Position numbers and translations under genes: made by a program. The notes beneath the pieces were generated by a model that saw only the letters and a list, made by a program, of their open reading frames with translations, was not told the DNA's origin and made no database searches. A DNA stretch of 64,000 nucleotides from Sheuella amnicola (GTDB taxonomy: Bacteria > Pseudomonadota > Gammaproteobacteria > Burkholderiales > Burkholderiaceae_B), in assembly GCF_010499255.1 (NCBI RefSeq), contig NZ_JAAGRN010000011.1:34524-98523 (forward strand), given 5' to 3'. Each line of letters begins with the position of its first letter. Within the stretch, counting starts at the first letter, position 1. Of this stretch, positions 1 through 8,124 are shown piece by piece.

Positions 1-2
1 TG

Positions 3-77
3 CAGTTTATAGAGGCAAGCGGACATGGAATGGGGCGATTGGATGATGCCGCAGTCATCAACAATTACAAAAAATAA
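3..77 (+). CDS. C-terminal tail of a 3-hydroxyisobutyrate dehydrogenase-like gene (partial)
   Basis: The window opens inside a coding frame that ends with TAA at 75-77. The visible 24 residues include GHG, then LDDAAVINNYKK. This resembles the end of beta-hydroxyacid dehydrogenases of the 3-hydroxyisobutyrate/6-phosphogluconate type, where a Gly-His-Gly is followed by a D-x-x-A-V-I segment. An NAD-dependent hydroxyacid dehydrogenase next to the alcohol dehydrogenase that follows would fit a small catabolic operon. The assignment rests on a short tail only, so the family is tentative. Confidence 0.5.
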   Translation, partial: QFIEASGHGMGRLDDAAVINNYKK

Positions 78-129
78 CTATTTCGAATAAATAAAAAGCG
101 TCCGAATACCTTGGACGAACTTGGGAATC

Positions 130-1302
130 ATGCAGCCTAGCCGTGTATTCAACAACATCAACAGACTTGTTCAAGGACGAGGCTGCATCGCAACGCTATC
201 AGATGAGGTCGCCCGACTAAGAGGTCGTCGGGTGATGATCGTCACCGATACAGGTTTGGTCAAGACAGGCATCCCCGATGCCGTGGCCGCTTCGATTGTA
301 GGTTGCGAGGTGTTTGTCTATTCGGATGTCGAATCGGATCCAAGCGTCGAAAGTGTAGATGCTTGTGCTCGTGTCGTTGTCGAGAAAAAAATTGATCTCT
401 TGATTGGCTTGGGAGGTGGAAGTCCGATCGATACTGCCAAATGCGCATCGATCATCGCAACCAATGGCGGCAAAACGGAAGATTATCTTGGAATTGAAAA
501 AGTCCCGTTGCCTGGATTGCCCAAGATATTTATCCCGACCACTGCGGGAACCGGAAGCGAGGTGACGAATGTCGCCGTGCTGAGCCTGAAGTCCCTGAAA
601 ACCAAAAAGGGGATCGTCAGTCGTTTTTTAATGGCTGATACGGCGATGCTTGACCCTGAATTGACGGTCGGGTTGCCCGGATTCATCACTGCTGCCACCG
701 GAATGGATGCGTTGACTCACGCGATCGAGGCGTATGTTTCAAAATTTGCCCAGCCCTTGACTGATTATTTTGCTATTGAGGCAATCAAGCTGATCTCGCG
801 TCACTTGCGTACGGCAGTTCATCAAGGGTCGGATATTGATGCGCGCGAGCATGTACTGACCGGAAGTCTCTATGCGGGACTTGCTTTTGGTAGCGCAGCT
901 ACAGGCATGGTGCATGGATTAGCGATGCCGATGGGTGGGTTATATGGCATTGCGCATGGCATCGCAAATGCCGTGTTATTACCGCATGTCATGCGATTCA
1001 ATATGATCGCTTCGTTAGAGCGATTTGCGCAGATTGCTCGAGCCATGGGTGAGCCGGTCGACGGATTGAGTTTGCGTGATGCCGCTGAGGCAGCGGTTCG
1101 CGCTGTCGAGTCGTTATCTGCAGACATCGGGATTCCACGTTATGTGGATGAGCTTGGCGTGCCACGTGAGGGAATCGAGTTAATGGCGCGTGATGGCATG
1201 ACTAACACCAGACAGGTATTGCCGAACCCAAGGGAGGTGACGATTGAAGGCTTGCTTGGAATATTGGAGCAAGCATTTTCACCTGTAAATGAGCCAAAAT
1301 AA
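130..1302 (+). CDS. iron-containing (group III) alcohol dehydrogenase
   Basis: This 390-residue protein has the usual length of Fe-dependent alcohol dehydrogenases, cytoplasmic NAD(P)-linked enzymes that interconvert alcohols and aldehydes. Visible features are the nucleotide-binding GGGSPIDTAK (about residue 95), the TAGTGSE segment (about 140), and the metal-ligand pattern: an Asp in MLDPELT, then GMDALTHAIEAY and GMVHGLAMPMGG followed by AHGIANA, which supply the histidines. The ATG at 130 was chosen; an in-frame TTG at 121 would add three residues and cannot be excluded. The gene lies 52 bases after the hydroxyacid dehydrogenase tail, so the two may be co-transcribed, and it ends just before a strong hairpin terminator. 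The substrate cannot be read from sequence. Confidence 0.88.
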   Translation: MQPSRVFNNINRLVQGRGCIATLSDEVARLRGRRVMIVTDTGLVKTGIPDAVAASIVGCEVFVYSDVESDPSVESVDACARVVVEKKIDLLIGLGGGSPIDTAKCASIIATNGGKTEDYLGIEKVPLPGLPKIFIPTTAGTGSEVTNVAVLSLKSLKTKKGIVSRFLMADTAMLDPELTVGLPGFITAATGMDALTHAIEAYVSKFAQPLTDYFAIEAIKLISRHLRTAVHQGSDIDAREHVLTGSLYAGLAFGSAATGMVHGLAMPMGGLYGIAHGIANAVLLPHVMRFNMIASLERFAQIARAMGEPVDGLSLRDAAEAAVRAVESLSADIGIPRYVDELGVPREGIELMARDGMTNTRQVLPNPREVTIEGLLGILEQAFSPVNEPK

Positions 1303-1338
1303 AAAACATCAGATGTTGTGCTCTGTCTTTTGAAGCGG

Positions 1339-1365
1339 AAAACCACCTTTCAAAGGTGGTTTTTC
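1339..1365 (+). terminator. Rho-independent terminator after the alcohol dehydrogenase
   Basis: AAAACCACCTTT (1339-1350) pairs perfectly with AAAGGTGGTTTT (1352-1363), and the downstream arm runs into a T tract. The hairpin starts 36 bases after the alcohol dehydrogenase stop codon and separates that operon from the Bug gene. Confidence 0.85.
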
Positions 1366-1507
1366 ATATTGTGGGATCCAAAAATAAAGTCGACCTTAAA
1401 AGATCCTGAAATTTTCGTGTAATCTGATGGTCATACAAATCTTTCAAAAAAGATCCGTTTTCAAGCGGACATGTGTTTTCATTATTTTCCCGGTCTAGGA
1501 GACAACT

Positions 1508-2494
1508 ATGATGCGACGCATCAACCCCGTCCATGCCATTGGCGCACTGATACTGGCTTTCACTAACTCTCTTGCGTTTGCACAGTCGACAAATTATCCA
1601 GATAAGCCGGTGACCCTTGTTGTGGGATATGCCCCCGGTGGTGCAACGGATCGAGTGGCAAGATTGATGGCCAAGGTTTTGACCGAGCAGACCAAGCAGA
1701 CATTCATCGTCGAAAATAAACCCGGTGCTAACAGCAACATCGCGGCAGAACAGGTGGCACGATCAAAACCGGACGGTTATACGCTGATGGTCGGCTCTAT
1801 TGCCAATACGATCAACCGATCGCTTTATACCAAGCTGAACTACGACCTGCTTAAAGATTTCACCATGGTCGGTATGCTGGCTTCTGTGCCCAATGTTTTG
1901 GTGGTTAACCCGAATGTCCCGGCCAAAACGGTGTCCGAATATATCGCTTTTGCAAAAGCGAATCCGGGCAAACTTAGTTGTGCATCCTCGGGAAGCGGAT
2001 CTTCCGTTCATTTGTCATGCGAGCTGTTCAAAATGGAAACCGGAACGGATATTTTGCATGTTCCCTACAAAGGAAGCGGACCTGCGGTCACTGATCTGGT
2101 GGGAGGACAGGTTGATTCGATGTTTGATAATTTCCCTGCATCGGTCAATCAAATTCGCAGCGGTAAGTTGCGCGCGCTTGGTGTGACCAATGCAGTACGG
2201 CTGCCTTTTGCGCCCGAGTTGCCAACACTTGCCGAGTTAGGCTTGACTGGTTTTTCTGTGAACTCCTGGTTTGCGATCATGGCCCCGTCCGGTACGCCCG
2301 CAGATGTTGTCGCAAAGATCAACGCGTTAGTTAATCAGGCTTTGGCCACCAAGGAAATCAAGGAGGCTTACTTCGATGCGGGTTATATCGAACCGGAAAA
2401 GCCCAATACACCGGCTTCTTTTAATGCATTCGTGTTGAGTGAAGTCGAACGTTGGGCCAAAGTCGTTAAAAAGGCCAATATCAAGGTGGATTAA
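1508..2494 (+). CDS. Bug/TctC-family periplasmic substrate-binding protein
   Basis: A 328-residue protein with a Sec signal peptide (hydrophobic stretch ending in LAFAQS). The mature part begins with NYPDKPVTLVVGYAPGG followed by ATDRVAR, the hallmark of the tripartite tricarboxylate transporter receptor family. In this family the ligand, usually a carboxylate or amide, is bound between two lobes in the periplasm. The later motifs VENKPGANSNIAAE, KPDGYTL and HVPYKGSGPAVTDL are all present. The start ATG at 1508 follows AGGAG (1497-1501); a second ATG at 1511 is equally in frame. No TctA or TctB membrane partner is nearby. The next gene is an acyl-CoA synthetase, suggesting the ligand is a carboxylic acid that is later activated to a CoA ester (inference). 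Confidence 0.92.
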   Translation: MMRRINPVHAIGALILAFTNSLAFAQSTNYPDKPVTLVVGYAPGGATDRVARLMAKVLTEQTKQTFIVENKPGANSNIAAEQVARSKPDGYTLMVGSIANTINRSLYTKLNYDLLKDFTMVGMLASVPNVLVVNPNVPAKTVSEYIAFAKANPGKLSCASSGSGSSVHLSCELFKMETGTDILHVPYKGSGPAVTDLVGGQVDSMFDNFPASVNQIRSGKLRALGVTNAVRLPFAPELPTLAELGLTGFSVNSWFAIMAPSGTPADVVAKINALVNQALATKEIKEAYFDAGYIEPEKPNTPASFNAFVLSEVERWAKVVKKANIKVD

Positions 2495-2539
2495 TCCACT
2501 GTCGCAATAGCATTTCGAACAATTCAAGAAGGTTTTCAG

Positions 2540-4045
2540 GTGTATCCAATCGATTTCTTTTTTCGGGCTGCAAAGCTGTATCCGGACAATATCGCCTTGC
2601 AAAGCTCCGGGTTGACTTTGACATATCGGCAACTTTCAAGCCATGTCAATGCATTCGCCGCGGCGATGCAAGCTGTCGATCCGGAGCCACAATCTCGCGT
2701 GGCAATCTGCGCAGCGAATTCGGTACAGCATGCCGCTGCCATATTGGCGGTGCTGGCTGCAGGTAAGGTGTGGGTGCCATTGAATGCTCGCAGCACGCAG
2801 TCCGAGATTGCCAGGATTCTGGATACGATTGAACCGACAATCGTCATCACGGATGCGAAAGGTTCGGAATTGGTTGGTTCTTGCTCCGCAACTTGGCTTC
2901 GTTTGGATCAGGCAGGGGATGATAGGGATTTGCATGTCGACCAGTTGTTAACCAGATACGCAGGCCAATTACCTGCCGCTAATGAAGCTGGGGAAGAGGG
3001 CGTTCAGGCAATCAAATTTACCGGCGGTACCACTGGTTTACCCAAGGGTGTGATGCAACCCTACCGTGCATGGACGGCGGGAATTATCAATCAGGTCAGT
3101 GGTTGGCAAATTACTTCGGATGATTGTTTCGTGGTCACTGCGCCTGTGACGCACGGGACTTCCACTTATATTTTGCCCTTATTGGCCGAAGGGGCCAAGT
3201 TGCTGTTTCTCGATAAAACGGATCCGGCTTCAGTCATAAGAGCATTTCGCGAGGAAGGAGGCACAATGAGTTTTATGCCTCCAACCCTGATTTACATGGT
3301 GATGGCAGAACCGGGCGTTTCGCCTGCAGATTTTCCGAAATTACGAAATCTGATTTATGGTGGCGCGCCCATGCCAACCGAAAAGGTCGATCAACTGCGG
3401 GCTTTTTTCGGCGATGTGGTTGGTACAACATATGGTCAAACAGAAGCTCCGCAAATTGTCACAATGATGCGCCCGAGTGGATTCAAAGACCCTCGCAACA
3501 GCGGGTCGGTCGGTCGCTGTACCTGGCTTTCGGATGTCGGAATTATGTCCCCGGATGGTCGGCTGCTACCGGATGGAAGTCTTGGCGAGGTGGTGGTGCG
3601 CGGCCATTTGGTCATGAAAGGCTATTGGCGTCTGCCTGAAAAGACCGCAGAGACTATTGTCGATGGTTGGCTGCATACGGGGGATGTCGGACTGATCGAT
3701 GACCGAGGGTATCTATTTTTGAAAGATCGGATTCGTGATGTGATCATTACGGGCGGATTCAATATTTATCCGACGGATGTTGAAAACGTATTGTCCCAAC
3801 ACCCAGCTGTTTATGAGTGCGCCGTCTTTGGTGTGCCCGATGAAAAATGGGGCGAGGCCGTTCATGCCGCTGTGCAATTGCAGGTTGGCGTGGTATGTGA
3901 CGAAGACTCTCTCAAGGCTCACATCAAGCAACTATTGGGCTCTGTGCACACGCCAAAGAAAATTCATTTTCTGGATCAACTTCCGCGGTCCTCGGTCGGC
4001 AAGGTGCTTAAGACCGCGATTAGAGAAGCGATTAGTAAATCATGA
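2540..4045 (+). CDS. acyl-CoA synthetase (AMP-binding ligase family)
   Basis: This 501-residue cytoplasmic enzyme belongs to the adenylate-forming family that activates a carboxylate with ATP and joins it to CoA. The phosphate-binding loop reads FTGGTTGLPKGV (about residue 160). It is followed by TYGQTEAP, GWLHTGDVG, the hinge and A8 region DRIRDVIITGGFNIYPTDVE, and the C-terminal catalytic Lys in PRSSVGKVLKT. The start is GTG at 2540, preceded by AAGAAGG; the frame opens with YPIDFFFRAA, a typical N-terminus for these ligases. It overlaps the next gene by 4 bases (ATGA), so the ligase and two dehydrogenases form a tight operon. The acid it activates is unknown. Confidence 0.9.
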   Translation: MYPIDFFFRAAKLYPDNIALQSSGLTLTYRQLSSHVNAFAAAMQAVDPEPQSRVAICAANSVQHAAAILAVLAAGKVWVPLNARSTQSEIARILDTIEPTIVITDAKGSELVGSCSATWLRLDQAGDDRDLHVDQLLTRYAGQLPAANEAGEEGVQAIKFTGGTTGLPKGVMQPYRAWTAGIINQVSGWQITSDDCFVVTAPVTHGTSTYILPLLAEGAKLLFLDKTDPASVIRAFREEGGTMSFMPPTLIYMVMAEPGVSPADFPKLRNLIYGGAPMPTEKVDQLRAFFGDVVGTTYGQTEAPQIVTMMRPSGFKDPRNSGSVGRCTWLSDVGIMSPDGRLLPDGSLGEVVVRGHLVMKGYWRLPEKTAETIVDGWLHTGDVGLIDDRGYLFLKDRIRDVIITGGFNIYPTDVENVLSQHPAVYECAVFGVPDEKWGEAVHAAVQLQVGVVCDEDSLKAHIKQLLGSVHTPKKIHFLDQLPRSSVGKVLKTAIREAISKS

Positions 4046-4785
4046 GCGATAAAGTAATGAACCACCCCTATGTTTTGGTAACCGGAGGCAGCCGTGGAAT
4101 CGGAAGGGCCATCGTTAAGCGCTGTCTGGACGACGGTTACCGGGTAATCAATCTGGATAAAATCGCTCCGGCAGCGTTGTTGGAGGGTGAAGCGCTTTAT
4201 CAGGTCGATCTGATGGATGCAGAGGCTACCCGGGCGATACTGAGAAAAATCACTGGCGAAGTGAACGTGACCCGCGCCGTGAATAACGCCGGATTTATTC
4301 GGCAAGCGGCGCTTGAGGATGCAACCGTTGCCGATTTCGAAGCAGTGTGTGCTTTGAATTTGCGTGCGCCCTTGCTCGTGATGCAGGCATTATTGCCCTT
4401 GATGAAGCAAGCCGGCTTCGGTCGAATCGTGAATATTTCCAGCCGTGCCGCTCTTGGCAAGGAAGACCGAACGGTTTATTCGGCCACCAAAGCCGGATTG
4501 CTTGGCATGACCAGAACTTGGGCTTTAGAGACTGCCAGCCATGGCGTGACAGTCAATGCTGTTGGTCCTGGTCCGATTGCGACCGAATTGTTTACTTCGG
4601 GTAATCCGCCAGACGCACCAAAGACGAAAAGAATTGTCGAAGCGATTCCCGTCAAACGCATGGGGCAACCCGAAGATATTGCCCATGCCGTAGCCTCTTT
4701 ACTGGATGATCGGGCCGGGTTCATCACCGGACAGGTTTTGTATGTATGCGGCGGCATGACTGTCGGCCTTGGAAACGTAGCATGA
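4042..4785 (+). CDS. short-chain dehydrogenase/reductase (FabG-like SDR)
   Basis: A 247-residue classical SDR. It has the nucleotide loop VTGGSRGIGRA at the N-terminus, NNAG at about residue 85, the catalytic Ser in NISSRAA, the YSATK active-site motif, and the C-terminal GFITGQVLYVCGG that closes the fold in this family. Members are NAD(P)H-dependent oxidoreductases of hydroxyl and keto groups. The ATG overlaps the ligase stop codon by 4 bases and its own stop overlaps the next SDR by 4 bases. Translational coupling therefore probably keeps all three enzymes in step. Its place after an acyl-CoA synthetase suggests a hydroxyacyl-CoA or keto substrate, which is inference. Confidence 0.88.
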   Translation: MSDKVMNHPYVLVTGGSRGIGRAIVKRCLDDGYRVINLDKIAPAALLEGEALYQVDLMDAEATRAILRKITGEVNVTRAVNNAGFIRQAALEDATVADFEAVCALNLRAPLLVMQALLPLMKQAGFGRIVNISSRAALGKEDRTVYSATKAGLLGMTRTWALETASHGVTVNAVGPGPIATELFTSGNPPDAPKTKRIVEAIPVKRMGQPEDIAHAVASLLDDRAGFITGQVLYVCGGMTVGLGNVA

Positions 4786-5612
4786 GCGATTTTGATTTTT
4801 CAGTGCCTGTCAAAAAAGATGAAAGGCTCGCAGGGCAAGTCGCTTTGATTCTGGGAGCCGGTTCTAGCGCACCGGGGATGAGTATCGGAAAGGCAAGTTG
4901 TATCGCCATGGCCCAGTCCGGTGCTAAGGTTGCCGCTCTGGACTTGCATATGTCAGCCGCGCAGGAAAGTGTCGACGAAGTCAGAAAGCTTGGTGGTCAG
5001 GCCATAGCTTATGAGGCGGATATCTCGAACTTTGAGGCCATGCAAAAAGCCGTGAATGCAGTTGTTGCCGATTTTGGCCGAATTGATATTCTGCAAATCA
5101 ATGCCGGTGTAGGTAAGGTGGGCGGACCTGAAGAGACTTCACTTGAGGATTGGGAGCGTGTTCAAAAGATCAACGTTGAAAGTATTCTGATCGCCTCAAA
5201 ATTGATTCTGCCTTTAATGGTCAAACAAGGCGGTGGAAGCGTAATCGGCGTGTCGTCTGTTGCCGGGATGCGCTATCTTGGTTTTCCACATCTGGCCTAT
5301 AACGTCACCAAAGCAGCTGTGATTCAATTCATTCGGATGCTGGCGCAACAATACGCTTGTCAAGGCATTCGCGCCAACACCATCGTGCCCGGCCTGATCG
5401 ATACGCCCCGCGTGCGGCGCTTGGCCAGTTCAACGGCAAGCGAAGATGTTGAAAAGTTGCGGCAAGCGCGAGACAAACAAGTGCCGATGGGCAGAATGGG
5501 TACACCTTGGGAAATCGCGACTGTGGCGACTTTTCTGGCTTCTTCCGATGCTTCTTACATCAATGGAACCGAAATTGTTGTGGATGGCGGCTTGATCGGA
5601 AAGTATTCATGA
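4782..5612 (+). CDS. short-chain dehydrogenase/reductase, second of the pair
   Basis: A 276-residue SDR starting at the ATG that overlaps the preceding stop codon; an upstream in-frame ATG at 4746 lies inside the previous gene and is unlikely to be used. The N-terminal nucleotide loop is atypical: ILGAGSSAPGMSIGKA has an insertion compared with the usual TGxxxGIG. NAG appears in INAGVG, the catalytic Ser in GVSSVAG, and the active-site motif reads YNVTK. The C-terminus has the usual SYINGTEIVVDGG. The longer glycine loop resembles SDRs of some catabolic clusters. It is the last gene of the Bug-ligase-SDR-SDR unit, with 18 bases to the convergent nitroreductase gene. Confidence 0.87.
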   Translation: MSDFDFSVPVKKDERLAGQVALILGAGSSAPGMSIGKASCIAMAQSGAKVAALDLHMSAAQESVDEVRKLGGQAIAYEADISNFEAMQKAVNAVVADFGRIDILQINAGVGKVGGPEETSLEDWERVQKINVESILIASKLILPLMVKQGGGSVIGVSSVAGMRYLGFPHLAYNVTKAAVIQFIRMLAQQYACQGIRANTIVPGLIDTPRVRRLASSTASEDVEKLRQARDKQVPMGRMGTPWEIATVATFLASSDASYINGTEIVVDGGLIGKYS

Positions 5613-5630
5613 CCAAGCCACACTTCCCGA

Positions 5631-6290
5631 TCAATACCAGCGCGTAAAAGAATCCACGTCCACTCTGGTACTTTTATATTTGTTCAGATCTGCATCGTGG
5701 TCAGGGTATCCAAGCGACATCCCGACGACAAGTTGCAAATTATCCGGAATATTCAGGGCAGATCTAACAGCGTCCGGATAATTGGCGAGCGATGCTTGCA
5801 AGCAGGTACCAAGCCCAAGTCCGTGCGCGGCCAGTGTTAGGCCGTGAATAAAAATTCCCATGTCCATCGTTGACCATGGACCGAGGGATTTGTCCATAAA
5901 AATAAACATCGCACAGGGTGCATCGAAAAATTTAAAGTTCTGCAAGCGTAATTCGTTGCGTCGCGCTGTGTCATCGCGCCCAACTCCAAGTGCTTCGAAT
6001 CTTTTTGCACCATGCACCTTGGTGCGACTATCTATTGCCTCGGGCCATGATTTCGGTGCCGGCACATCTGCATTGCTTTTTGCGCCGCTGGCGGCCAGGT
6101 CGTAAAGAATTTTAGAAAGCTCATCGCGCTTAGCCCCGGTGACGACCGCGACCTCCCATGGCTGGGAGTTCGTATATGAAGGGCTTCGGCTAGCCGCATG
6201 CAAAATTTTCTTTATTGTTTCTTTTGATACCGGCGTGGGCTTGAATCCGCGAATACTTGTGCGTGTTTCCAGACCTTCGATTAATTTCAT
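5631..6290 (-). CDS. nitroreductase-family FMN oxidoreductase
   Basis: This 219-residue protein has the nitroreductase fold signatures: TRTSIRGFKPTPVS near the N-terminus (FMN phosphate contact), ILHAASRSPSYTNSQPWE, and a C-terminal GLGTCLQASLANYPDAVR followed by VVGMSLGYPD. Such proteins are homodimeric flavoproteins that use NAD(P)H to reduce nitroaromatics, quinones or enones. The start ATG is preceded by GGAGG at good spacing. It is a single-gene unit, convergent with the SDR operon and followed upstream by the Nudix/MBL gene on the same strand. The natural substrate is not predictable. Confidence 0.88.
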   Translation of the reverse strand: MKLIEGLETRTSIRGFKPTPVSKETIKKILHAASRSPSYTNSQPWEVAVVTGAKRDELSKILYDLAASGAKSNADVPAPKSWPEAIDSRTKVHGAKRFEALGVGRDDTARRNELRLQNFKFFDAPCAMFIFMDKSLGPWSTMDMGIFIHGLTLAAHGLGLGTCLQASLANYPDAVRSALNIPDNLQLVVGMSLGYPDHDADLNKYKSTRVDVDSFTRWY

Positions 6291-6345
6291 GGTGCCTCCA
6301 GCTTGATGTTATCGGATCAATACTTAACGATTAAAAAGATTTGAA

Positions 6346-8025
6346 TCAATTTCCTGCGGTCAGGATCCAGCCGTCCGGATTTTGGATCGTCCGTCCTTCG
6401 TGCTTTAGTTTGAGCAAGTGGGCAAGCAACGATCGCATCGCCATAGCATGACGCTGCGGGGGGGTGTCCTGGTAGACCATTGCGACAAGTTGCTCGATGC
6501 TTTGCGGCTGGTTTGAGCCCTTTAGTGCCGAAATAACTTTGTTTTCGCGATCCAGTCGATGAATTAACAACCTTTCTATCGCTTCAACCGGCTTGCCGAT
6601 CAAAAAACCATGACCAGGAGCCAAGTACTCCATCGATTCATTCGCGATCATTTTCAGCGACTCGAGATATACCTGCATATCGCCGTCTGGGGGGTTGATC
6701 ACTACCGTCGAGCCTTGCATGATGTGGTCGCCGGTAAACATGATTTTTTCGATTTCGTGCAAGTAGCAGAAATGATTCGATGCGTGACCCGGAGTATGTA
6801 TTGCGCGTAGATGGGTCCCTGCGATTTGAAGTACCTCGCGATGTCTGGGTGTAAGGTCCGGCACAAATTCCTGATCTTGGCCTGCATGCATCGGCGCGGA
6901 CATACCGATCAATTGCGCACCGGTCATTGACTTCAGGATTTTGGCGGCAGGAGAATGGTCTCGATGGGTATGTGTGCAGAGTATCCATTTGATCGGACCT
7001 TCGGCCAGTTGAAGAATCGCCTCTATATGCTCGTCCAGAGCCGGACCGGGGTCGATCACTGCAATGCCTGACTTTGAGTTCCCGATCAAATATGTATTTG
7101 TCCCCGGTCCAGTCATCATGCCCGGATTCGGAGCAGTCAGTCGCCATATGTCAGTGGCCAGTTTGACGGGATGCCCAGGCTCAATATCAGATTTGGCGGT
7201 ACCCTTGTCATCCGGGTCGAGTTTGGCAACTTCGGCAAAAGCATAGTCGCTTGGAATCAATAATCGAATCGATCCGTCCTTTGCTACTGACGATCTTGGT
7301 GCCATCAGAGGTATTTGCGGTTTGGATCTGGCATAAGCCAATAGATCCTGCACGCGGTGAAAGTGCGTCATGCTTTCAAGTGTTTTGATGGTTGGGAACA
7401 TCAGGTCCAGTTCGCCCCTCTTATGAAGATCCAGTGCTTCAGAGGGTCTTACCCATAAGTGGGCAACTGTTTCAGAGTTGTCGTGCATGGCAATCTGCCC
7501 AGAAGGCGCTTGCGCGACAAAAAAACGCGTATCGTAGCGACGTGGTCGTCCGGGTTGGGTTACCCAATGACTGTAATAAATCAATTGATCAGCCGCGACC
7601 TTTAGGTTTTCAACCTGCAACATCTGCACAAAGCTTAATTCGTTTTCGGCTAACGCGGCCCTATGCATTGCGAGTCGGTCGGTTTTGGACTCTGTATGCT
7701 CGAAAGAGTGAAGGCCGGAAGCATAGCCCAGAAAAAGGCCGGCTTCTTCGAAGCATTCCCTTACCGCCGCCACCCAATAAGATAGGCCACCTTTTTCAAT
7801 GCCGAGTTGCCTGCTTGCCAGAGTGTCATCAAGCCCATGGCATAGCGCATGCATCTCTTCGCTGTGATCCGACTCATCCACGCTTCCGCCCGGAAACACG
7901 TGCATGCCTTTGGCGAAAGCGACATTGGTCGTGCGCTTCATCATAAAGACTTCAAGTCCATTTTCGGTATCACGCGCGAGAATGACGGTTGCCGCCGGTT
8001 TAGGAGTTTGATGCGAGTTTTGCAA
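6346..8025 (-). CDS. fusion of Nudix-type domain and metallo-beta-lactamase-fold hydrolase
   Basis: A 559-residue two-domain protein. The N-terminal 250 residues look like a NUDT19-type Nudix domain: VFMMKRTTNVAFAKGMHVFP, GGSVDESD, then RECFEEAGLFLG, which keeps the REUxEExGU half of the Nudix box while its first half is interrupted. The C-terminal half is an MBL-fold domain with GPGTNTYLIG, HTHRDHSPA, HTPGHASNH, FTGDH and a late APGHG, the full set of metal ligands. A winged-helix-like tail (EQLVAMVYQDTPPQ) is typical of LACTB2-like MBL proteins. The start is TTG (8023-8025), preceded by GAGAT; there is no in-frame ATG upstream before a stop. Family knowledge suggests CoA-ester or nucleotide pyrophosphatase activity for the N-half and thioester or RNA hydrolysis for the C-half; the substrate is unknown. 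Confidence 0.82.
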   Translation of the reverse strand: MQNSHQTPKPAATVILARDTENGLEVFMMKRTTNVAFAKGMHVFPGGSVDESDHSEEMHALCHGLDDTLASRQLGIEKGGLSYWVAAVRECFEEAGLFLGYASGLHSFEHTESKTDRLAMHRAALAENELSFVQMLQVENLKVAADQLIYYSHWVTQPGRPRRYDTRFFVAQAPSGQIAMHDNSETVAHLWVRPSEALDLHKRGELDLMFPTIKTLESMTHFHRVQDLLAYARSKPQIPLMAPRSSVAKDGSIRLLIPSDYAFAEVAKLDPDDKGTAKSDIEPGHPVKLATDIWRLTAPNPGMMTGPGTNTYLIGNSKSGIAVIDPGPALDEHIEAILQLAEGPIKWILCTHTHRDHSPAAKILKSMTGAQLIGMSAPMHAGQDQEFVPDLTPRHREVLQIAGTHLRAIHTPGHASNHFCYLHEIEKIMFTGDHIMQGSTVVINPPDGDMQVYLESLKMIANESMEYLAPGHGFLIGKPVEAIERLLIHRLDRENKVISALKGSNQPQSIEQLVAMVYQDTPPQRHAMAMRSLLAHLLKLKHEGRTIQNPDGWILTAGN

Positions 8026-8074
8026 GGCGATCTCTATATGCTGAAAAATGGTCTCGAATGAATGGATTAAAAAA

Positions 8075-8105
8075 AAAGCTGCGCAATATTTGATTGCGCA
8101 GCTTT
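8075..8105 (-). terminator. Rho-independent terminator for the minus-strand gene at 8125-9501
   Basis: Read on the minus strand, AAAGCTGCGCAAT (8105 down to 8093) pairs perfectly with ATTGCGCAGCTTT (8087 down to 8075) across a five-base loop. An uninterrupted T run, seen as A at 8069-8077 on the plus strand, follows. The hairpin lies 20 bases past the stop codon of the 458-residue unknown gene. Confidence 0.88.
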
Positions 8106-8124
8106 ATTATCGGGCATACAAGGA

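Noticed and set aside
1418..1427. TGTAATCTGA here and TGTAGTCTGA at 35385-35394, both upstream of binding-protein genes.
   Set aside because: A ten-base match with one difference is too weak in 64 kb, and it partly reflects a -10-like hexamer. The other five Bug genes do not show it.
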